Source of the DNA: VRUE01 sp963727465
GTDB taxonomy: Bacteria; Actinomycetota; Thermoleophilia; Solirubrobacterales; 70-9
Length of the DNA stretch: 64,000 nt
Direction of reading: 5' to 3'
NCBI GenBank assembly: GCA_963727465.1
Contig: CAVSGL010000015.1
Span: 31,677 to 95,676 of the forward strand
Numbering within the stretch: position 1 is the stretch's first letter; every line of letters starts with the position of its first letter. Positions 58,345 to 64,000 of this stretch are shown piece by piece. Made by a program: the position numbers and the translations under genes. Under the pieces are notes generated by a model. It ran no database searches, was not told where the DNA came from, and saw only the letters and a program-made list of their open reading frames with translations.

Positions 58345-59664
58345 CTACAGCAGGCGGGAGACCGTAACCGGCCGCAGGCCCCGTTCGAGCAGCGCGGGCA
58401 CCAGGGTCGCAACCGCCTCGGCGGTTGGCGCACGACTGGCGGAGTCGCCCTCGCCGGGAGCGATGCCGTCGTGCATGCAGACGATGTCGCCCGCGCGGGC
58501 GTTGGCGAGCAGCGGCTCGACGATCTGCGCCACCGCGATTGCCGCCCAGTCCGAGGCGCCGATCGAGCGCGTGACCACGGCGCGCACGCCGAGCCCGGCG
58601 GCAGCTTCGGCCAGCTGCCGCGGGCCATCGATGTAGGGCGGGCGGAGCAGGGTCGGGGCCGGCGCGCCCGCCGCTTCGATCGCCCGGCCAGTGCGGCCGA
58701 TCTCGGCGCGAAGCTCGGCACGGCTCAGGTCCGACGACCGCGAGTGGCTCCAGAGGTGGTTGCCGAGCTCGTGCCCGGCCGCCGCCAGCGCCGCCACCGT
58801 CTGCGGCCGCTCGGCGACAGCGGCGCCGCGGAGGAAGAAGGTCGCCCGGCAATCGTGGCGCTCGAAGACGGCGGCGATCTCAGCCGTCCAGGGTGACGGC
58901 CCGTCGTCGAAGGTGAGCGCGATCTCGTCCGGTCCCCCGCCGCCGCTGTGGACGATCGGCGGCCCCTGCGGCGCCCATTCCCGGCGTGGCCGCGAGCGCA
59001 CGACGTGGAACCCGGGTGGGGCGCCCTCGGCCGGCGCACCGGCCTCGGCACCGAACTCGTAGCCGAAGCGCTCGATCAGGTCCGTCGAGGATGTGGCGAC
59101 GAGGGTGCGCAGCGCGTCGTCGTAGTACTCCCGGTAGGGGCTATGCCTGCTCGCGTTGTAAGGGTCGGCCGCGCGTATTCTGGCGATCGCGTCGTCTTCC
59201 AGGGTCACGCCCGCTCTACCGAGGAAGCGCTCGAGATCGTCGACCAGGTTCTCGAAACGGCCGACCGTGAGCAGCTCAGAGTTCAGCCCGCCACCGACCA
59301 GGGTTTTGAACATAAAGGTGTAGATGTCCACGCCCATGCACTCGGTGAAGTACGTACAGCTTTTCCTCACCGTCGCAGCGAAGTCAAGCGTTCCACCCTC
59401 AGACATTACCCTGAAGAACGGTTCGCCACGACCTTCGTTGAACTCCAGGTTAAAGTGATACCACGACACGTACCAGTCCCACGGATTGCGTATGTAGGCG
59501 AGCACCGGCCGATCCGCCGCGTCGGGAGGGATATTCCCCCAATCGGCGTGCTGGGCAATGAATTTCCAGCTGTCCTCCGGCAGCTCCCTGCGCAGGGCAT
59601 CCGCGACGAACATGCACCCCGTCTTGCGGACCTGTAGGAATACGAAGCGATCATGCACCAGCAT
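58345..59664 (-). CDS. Fusion of a sulfotransferase-like domain and a NodB-type polysaccharide deacetylase
   Basis: A 439-residue protein. Residues 1 to about 200 are sulfotransferase-like: MLVHDRFVFLQVRKTGCMFVADAL takes the place of the phosphosulfate loop (F-x-x-x-x-K-T-G), with YIRNPWDWYVSWY as the 3'-phosphate site. Residues about 230-435 are a carbohydrate esterase family 4 domain: EIALTFDDGPSPWTAEI (metal Asp), LGNHLWSHSRSSDL (the H-x3-H metal pair), LLRPPYID, SDW, and VCMHDG. Both active sites look intact. It could deacetylate and sulfate the same glycan. ATG 59664 follows TATCTT by 10 bases. It is convergent with the KAS III gene. Confidence 0.85.
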   Translation of the reverse strand: MLVHDRFVFLQVRKTGCMFVADALRRELPEDSWKFIAQHADWGNIPPDAADRPVLAYIRNPWDWYVSWYHFNLEFNEGRGEPFFRVMSEGGTLDFAATVRKSCTYFTECMGVDIYTFMFKTLVGGGLNSELLTVGRFENLVDDLERFLGRAGVTLEDDAIARIRAADPYNASRHSPYREYYDDALRTLVATSSTDLIERFGYEFGAEAGAPAEGAPPGFHVVRSRPRREWAPQGPPIVHSGGGGPDEIALTFDDGPSPWTAEIAAVFERHDCRATFFLRGAAVAERPQTVAALAAAGHELGNHLWSHSRSSDLSRAELRAEIGRTGRAIEAAGAPAPTLLRPPYIDGPRQLAEAAAGLGVRAVVTRSIGASDWAAIAVAQIVEPLLANARAGDIVCMHDGIAPGEGDSASRAPTAEAVATLVPALLERGLRPVTVSRLL

Positions 59665-59687
59665 AGTTCGATGAAAGATAGTCGTCG

Positions 59688-60359
59688 CTAGCGCTGGAAG
59701 GAGGCATCCCACTCCGGCGGCCGCAGCGCCGGATCCCACATCCTCGCCAGGGCATAGCCGGCCCGGCGCAACTGATCGGCGTCCGCCCAGGGACGCTCCA
59801 TGCGGTGGAGGTAGGGCACGTCATCGCAGACGACGTGGCCGCCGGCGGCGCGAACCCGCATGCAGAAGTCGACGTCGTAGCCGTGGAAGTCCTTCGAGGC
59901 GGCCGCGCTGAAGCGGACCGTCCTCGCCACCCACGGCTTGATCGCCAGCAACACGCCGTCGACGACTTCCACCTCGTGCGGGCCGCTGGAGTAGTGCTGC
60001 TCGAACGCCGGGACCATCGCGCTGCCGAATTTCTCCTCGCCGAGCGCCCAGTACTGGAAGGGCACGTTCCGCCCGCCGAAGCAACCGACGACCCCGACAC
60101 GGGGCCGTTCGAACAGCGACCGCACCCGTGCCAGCAGCGAGTCGTCGAGCAGTTCGAGATCCTGATGCATGAGGATCAGCGCCTCGAGGTCGGCGTGCGA
60201 GGCCGCCTCCGTCATCATCTCGTTGTAGGCGCGATGGATCGCGTCGTAGCCGCAGCAGGTGAGAAGCAACGCACCGGGCTCGCAGAGGCGCTGGATGCCA
60301 GGCAGTGCGACGCGCTCGAACATGTCCTGATCGGTCACCGCACAACCGAACGCGATCAT
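59688..60359 (-). CDS. Glycosyltransferase, GT-A fold (family 2-like), paralogue 2
   Basis: A 223-residue protein aligned along its length to the gene at 47188-47865: MIAFGCAVTDQDMFE, LEALILMHQDLELLDDSL, VVGCFGGRNV, EVEVVDGVLLAIKPW, FHGYDVDFCMRVRAAGG. ATG 60359 is six bases after TACAAT on the minus strand, so it is leaderless. The start of the divergent methyltransferase is only 18 bp away. Confidence 0.83.
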   Translation of the reverse strand: MIAFGCAVTDQDMFERVALPGIQRLCEPGALLLTCCGYDAIHRAYNEMMTEAASHADLEALILMHQDLELLDDSLLARVRSLFERPRVGVVGCFGGRNVPFQYWALGEEKFGSAMVPAFEQHYSSGPHEVEVVDGVLLAIKPWVARTVRFSAAASKDFHGYDVDFCMRVRAAGGHVVCDDVPYLHRMERPWADADQLRRAGYALARMWDPALRPPEWDASFQR

Positions 60360-60377
60360 CCTAAAATTGTATCTGGC
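60360..60377. promoter_or_regulatory. Eighteen-base divergent promoter between two start codons
   Basis: The only DNA between the start codons of two divergent genes. On the minus strand it contains TACAAT six bases from the ATG, and on the plus strand TTGTATCTGGC ending at the other ATG. The -35 elements must lie in the opposite coding sequences. Confidence 0.55.
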
Positions 60378-61751
60378 ATGGTCGTCAGGGGCACGATCGA
60401 GATCGAGCCCTTTCGGGCGCCGCCACTGGGCGAGGAGGCCGCCTTGGCGGCGATCGCACGGGGCGAGCCGGCGATGTGGTACGAGAGCCCCGACCTCGAG
60501 GGCGGCGAGGTCGCCGAATGGTTCCCCGAGGTGAAGGGGTGGGCGACCGCCGGAAAAGGCATCGAGCGGGTGACGGTGACGATCGACCGCAGCATACGAC
60601 TGCGGGCGGTCCACGGGCTCTCGCGTCCTGACCTGCGCGGGTGGCTCGGCGATGAGGCGGCTGTCGACTGCGGCTTCGCCCTGCGCCTCGATCCCAGCCT
60701 GCTCCCCCCCGGTCCTCACGAGCTGACGATCGTCGCGGTCGCTCACGGTGGCGAGGCCATCGGCGTCAGCGGCGCCATCGAGCGAGTGGCTCCCGCCGGC
60801 CAGCGCGCTTCGCAGGCGGCGAGCGTCACCGACGAGAGCGGCGGCGCGGCAGCGGAGACCGACAGCGTCGAGCGTTTCGTTCCCGAGGCCCACTCCGAGA
60901 TGTCCTTCGCCCCCGAGCACCACGCCCGCTACCGCTGGGCGGCTGCGGCCGTCGGCGAATGCGATGTGCTGGACGCGGGGTGCGGTGTCGGCTGGGGGAC
61001 GGCGCTGCTTGCCGCCGGCGGGGCGCATGCGACTGGCGTCGACATCTCGCCGATCGCGGTCGAGGATGCGCAGCAGGCATATGGTGACCGAGCCGAGTTC
61101 GCCGTCGCCGACCTGCTCGAGCTGCCGTTCGAGAACGAGAGCTTCGACGCCGCCGTCTGCTTCGAGGCGATAGAGCACGTCGCCAACCCGGAGCCGGCGC
61201 TCGACGAGCTGCGGCGCGTGCTGAGGCCCGGCGGCCTGCTGCTGGTGTCGACGCCCAACAAGGGCGTCTACCCGCAGGGCAATCCCTTCCACCTGCACGA
61301 ACTCACCCGCGAGGAGTTTCGCGCCGCTCTCGCGACCCGCTTTTCGAACGTCATGCTCTACGGTCAGCAGGCCTATCGCGCGTCGCTGCTGGCGAGTGAG
61401 GCGGTCCTGGGGCTCGGCGATCCGGAGCGGCGGGTCGAGCTGGATGTCTCGAAGACCGTAGGCCGGCCGGTGGGAGACGAACCGTACGTGGTGGCCGCGG
61501 CAAGCGATGGCGGGCTGCCCGAGCCGCCCCGCCACCTCGTCCTCGGCGGCGAAGCCGACCGCGACGATTTCATGCGCGAGCTCGAGATGTGGAAGGAGCG
61601 AGCCGTGAAAGCGGAGATGGAGATGGCGATCGCCCAGTCGGAGGCTCACGTGGCGGCCTGGATGCAGCGGCGGGCGGCCGCCAAGGCGGCGGACCGCGAG
61701 GACGAGCTCAAGGCCCGCATCGCCAAACTCGATGCCGAGCTGAGAAGCTGA
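60378..61751 (+). CDS. SAM methyltransferase with N-terminal beta module
   Basis: A 457-residue protein. One beta module (about residues 30-140; VKGWATAGKGIERVTVTID, SRPDLRGWLGDEAAVDCGFALRL, GPHELTIVAVAHGG) precedes a class I methyltransferase: CDVLDAGCGVGWGTALLAAGGAHATGVDIS, FAVADLLELPFENESFDAAVCFEAIEHVANPEPALDEL, and RPGGLLLVSTPN. A C-terminal helix (MRELEMWKERAVKAEMEM, KAADREDELKARIAKLDAEL) is a short coiled coil. Architecture matches the 47.8-kb gene except for one beta module fewer and a shorter coil. ATG 60378 is used. Confidence 0.85.
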   Translation: MVVRGTIEIEPFRAPPLGEEAALAAIARGEPAMWYESPDLEGGEVAEWFPEVKGWATAGKGIERVTVTIDRSIRLRAVHGLSRPDLRGWLGDEAAVDCGFALRLDPSLLPPGPHELTIVAVAHGGEAIGVSGAIERVAPAGQRASQAASVTDESGGAAAETDSVERFVPEAHSEMSFAPEHHARYRWAAAAVGECDVLDAGCGVGWGTALLAAGGAHATGVDISPIAVEDAQQAYGDRAEFAVADLLELPFENESFDAAVCFEAIEHVANPEPALDELRRVLRPGGLLLVSTPNKGVYPQGNPFHLHELTREEFRAALATRFSNVMLYGQQAYRASLLASEAVLGLGDPERRVELDVSKTVGRPVGDEPYVVAAASDGGLPEPPRHLVLGGEADRDDFMRELEMWKERAVKAEMEMAIAQSEAHVAAWMQRRAAAKAADREDELKARIAKLDAELRS

Positions 61752-61760
61752 CGGCGATCG

Positions 61761-63866
61761 TCAGGACGACCGGCGCCGGCGCGGAGCGCGCCGGGCGAAG
61801 GCGCCGAGGCGACGCAGCGGCGAGGTCAGCCTGAGGCTGCGGCTCGAGCGCAGCGTCTCGAGCTCGGCCGAGACCGCGGTGGCGTGCCGCTCCGCATTTT
61901 CCGCCCGCACGCGGAAGCCCGCCTCGGCCTCGGCGAACAGGCGCGCCCCGTGGGCCGCGAAGGCGGCGATGTCGCGAGCCTCCGGAGGAAGCACCCGGTG
62001 GTAGGGGCGCGCCGCCGCGAACCGCTCCGAGGCGGTGCTCAGCGCGCCCCCGGGCACGGCGCTCGCGGGCAGCCTGTAGAGGGGCTGTGGCACGACGTCG
62101 ACCCGCTCGCCGAGCAACGAGGCGCGAGCGAGCAGGTCGGCGACGCTCAGCGGCGCCCCGCGGCCCGGCTCGAGGACGCCGATCCGCGCCAGGGCCTCGC
62201 GGCTGGCGAGCGCCGCGCCAGCGCCCGCGCAGTTGCCCAGCAACCCGGACACGGCCGGCCCGCCGGTGGGCAGGAAGACCCGCGTTACCGGGCCGCCGGC
62301 CGTCTCCACCTCGAACTCGCCGAAGCAGGTGAGGAAGGGGGCGCCGCTTTGCGCCGCGGCCGCCGCGAGCGTCTGCTCGAGCTCCGGGGCCGGCTCGACC
62401 GCGGCGTCGAGCACGAGCAGCCACTCGGCGTCCCCGTCCGGCGCCTCCCCCGCCGCCAGCTCGGAGATCGCGACGCGCCGCGGCCGCGCCGGCTCCACAG
62501 CGGGAGGCGGCGCCTCCGGTGCCGCCGCGGCGCGATGCCAGGCCAGGTGCGCCTCGCGGTTCGCCGCCGGCTCGACCGCGAAGCGCACCGGAGGCTGCGG
62601 GCTGGCGAGCGCCAGTTCGAGCCGGCGCGCAAGCACCCGGCCGCTGTGCACCGGGCGGGTCCGGCCGGGGTCGCCTGGGTCGACCTCGGTCAGCTCGGGG
62701 TCGCGCGGGTCGTAGGTGGCGCGCTCGTAGTCGGCCGGGTGGACCAGCTCGGCGGTGCCGCCGCCGCGCGAGGCGAGGAAGGGAATCCCCAGGCCGATCG
62801 CCTCGTAGACCGTGTTCGGCGAGTTGTCCATGGTCGATGCCATCACCGCGAGCCTGCCGGGCTCGCGCAGGTAGCGCAGGGCTTCCTCGCGGTCGAGGTC
62901 CGAGACCACTGCGCACTCCCAGGGCCACGCCTGCGCGCGCTCGTGCAGGTAGCTGGCGGGCAGGAACTCCTTGCCCATGAAGGTGACGCGGCGCAGCCGG
63001 CCGTAGGCGCCGTCGACGAGCAGGTCGAGGGCATCGCAGAAGGCGTGAATGCCCTTGCGCGGCTCGAGCCGCCCGAAGAAGACGAGCTCCTCGATCGGCG
63101 CCGGCGGCGACTCCGGGCGCGCAGCCGGCTCGAGGTCGAAGCTGCTGACGTACTGCTGCGCGTAGCTGCGCTCCGGGAGCTCAACGCCCCGCGCCGCCAG
63201 CCAGTCGAGCATGTGGGCGCTCGGCGCGACGACGACGTCGGCGAGCTCGAGCGAACGGCGCTCGAGGAACTCGTCGCCGAGCTCGACCGGGTGATCGAAG
63301 GGCTGCGCGTGCGCCTCCGCCAGCCAGCGCCGCGGCGAGTGGGCGCAGACGACGGTCGTCGCCTGACCGAAGGCCAATCCCTGGCGCTTGGCCATTAGCG
63401 AGTACAGACCGTGACCGAGCGACTCGACGAAATGGATCGCGTCGTAGGGGAGCTCGCGATCCCGCTCGCGCAACAGTTCGTAGAGCGCCAGCGAGTGGGC
63501 GGCGTTGTAGAGGACGGCGTCGCAGTGCGAGACCCCACCGAGGTCGAGTCCCAGGAGCGACACGCCGTGCTGCTCATAGTGGGCGCGCCAGCGCTCGAAC
63601 CCTTCCCCGGCAGCGTTCTCGCCCCAGCCCGTGAAGATCAGGTCGACATCGTGCCCCTCCCGAGCCAGCGCCAGGGCAAGTTCGGTGCAGGCGGTGCCGA
63701 TCCCGCCGTTGCGCACCACGCCGACGAACTCGTAGCTGGCGATCGCGACCCGGGCCGGCCGAGCCGGCTCGGCCGGCCCATCCAGCAGAGGAACGTCGGC
63801 ATCGAGGCCAGGCCAGCCCCCAGACGATTTCACAGCACCGGCAACCGGCTCCGCAACACCCAGCAA
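61761..63866 (-). CDS. Large glycosyltransferase with GT4 N-terminal half and second domain
   Basis: A 701-residue protein. The N-terminal half is GT-B: IASYEFVGVVRNGGIGTACTELALALAREGHDVDLIF (glycogen-synthase-like donor lobe), VVVAPSAHMLDWL, LVFFGRLEPRKGIHAF and VMASTMDNSPNTVYEAIGLGIPFLASRGGGTAEL (E-x7-E variant). Residues about 440-600 look like a second glycosyltransferase-like domain (AEWLLVLDAAVEPAPELEQTL), but its DxD is not clear. The C-terminus carries a coiled coil and the basic SRSLRLTSPLRRLGAFARRAPRR motif also seen at the end of the 47.8-kb methyltransferase. TTG 63866 is preceded by GGGGGGT. Confidence 0.82.
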   Translation of the reverse strand: MLGVAEPVAGAVKSSGGWPGLDADVPLLDGPAEPARPARVAIASYEFVGVVRNGGIGTACTELALALAREGHDVDLIFTGWGENAAGEGFERWRAHYEQHGVSLLGLDLGGVSHCDAVLYNAAHSLALYELLRERDRELPYDAIHFVESLGHGLYSLMAKRQGLAFGQATTVVCAHSPRRWLAEAHAQPFDHPVELGDEFLERRSLELADVVVAPSAHMLDWLAARGVELPERSYAQQYVSSFDLEPAARPESPPAPIEELVFFGRLEPRKGIHAFCDALDLLVDGAYGRLRRVTFMGKEFLPASYLHERAQAWPWECAVVSDLDREEALRYLREPGRLAVMASTMDNSPNTVYEAIGLGIPFLASRGGGTAELVHPADYERATYDPRDPELTEVDPGDPGRTRPVHSGRVLARRLELALASPQPPVRFAVEPAANREAHLAWHRAAAAPEAPPPAVEPARPRRVAISELAAGEAPDGDAEWLLVLDAAVEPAPELEQTLAAAAAQSGAPFLTCFGEFEVETAGGPVTRVFLPTGGPAVSGLLGNCAGAGAALASREALARIGVLEPGRGAPLSVADLLARASLLGERVDVVPQPLYRLPASAVPGGALSTASERFAAARPYHRVLPPEARDIAAFAAHGARLFAEAEAGFRVRAENAERHATAVSAELETLRSSRSLRLTSPLRRLGAFARRAPRRRRSS

Positions 63867-64000
63867 ACCGACCCCCCTTTCCCCACGACGCTCCTGCCCT
63901 GGGCCCAGCGTGACGCACTGGGCACGTCACCGACACTATATCGGAACGACTACAGCCTCATTTCGACATTGAGCACGAGATTTCTCTCCCACTGTCCACG
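63867..64000. other. Upstream region with a possible minus-strand promoter
   Basis: About 130 bp to the window edge with no coding evidence. TATAGT (around 63943-63948 on the minus strand) may be the -10 for the glycosyltransferase gene. Nothing else stands out. Confidence 0.4.

Overview
The window is very GC-rich, almost fully coding DNA with long spurious open frames on the opposite strands. It carries a monoderm-type type IV pilus (T4P) locus with no secretin, paired ArsA-like ATPases, NHL and beta-propeller secreted proteins, and many start codons placed 5-10 nt after a TANNNT box (leaderless mRNAs). Together these suggest a high-GC actinobacterium, most likely of the Thermoleophilia/Solirubrobacterales type. 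That placement is an inference from gene content, since no rRNA is present.

Layout. (1) 1-5.9 kb: two consecutive ArsA-family ATPases (the first cut by the window edge), an unrecognised protein containing an in-frame palindromic element, an AbiEi/AbiEii-like toxin-antitoxin pair behind a near-perfect operator, and an HxlR-family regulator. (2) 6-28.6 kb: a type IV pilus locus, all on the minus strand. Transcription order is thioredoxin-like anchored protein, pilB, pilT, [VapBC], pilC, [Phd/PIN], [frameshifted AAA ATPase], [Fic], a small winged-helix protein, a PilX-like protein, the major pilin under a class I c-di-GMP riboswitch, a beta-propeller protein, two pseudopilins, prepilin peptidase, an NHL/FIMAH protein, and pilM-N-O plus a fourth assembly protein. 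The bracketed genes are defence or toxin modules lodged inside the pilus locus. (3) 28.7-36.4 kb: a family of winged-helix regulators, four intact and one decayed, whose intact members share a promoter/operator motif. They are interspersed with a third VapBC, a truncated ATPase and a lipoprotein peptidase. (4) 36.5-41 kb: a secreted protein behind an array of CTGATC half-sites, a YihY-family membrane protein, an AAA ATPase, and a primary-type sigma factor whose leader contains a terminator-like hairpin. (5) 41-63.9 kb: a surface-polysaccharide locus with a Wzm/Wzt ABC exporter, several glycosyltransferases, methyltransferases, a sulfotransferase, and a sulfotransferase-deacetylase fusion. Embedded in it is a compact acyl module (two alpha/beta hydrolases, an AMP-dependent ligase, an acyl carrier protein, an MBL-fold hydrolase and a KAS III).

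How the parts may work together. The pilus locus is tied to c-di-GMP through the riboswitch on the major pilin. The polysaccharide locus would build, sulfate, methylate, deacetylate and export a glycan by the ABC route. The embedded acyl module looks like a dedicated ACP-based system that could supply an acyl decoration for that glycan. It resembles, in gene types, the exosortase-A-associated hydrolase/ligase/ACP set of Gram-negative exopolysaccharide loci, but no exosortase is seen. No tRNA, rRNA, CRISPR array or insertion sequence was recognised. No gap between features exceeds 300 bases.
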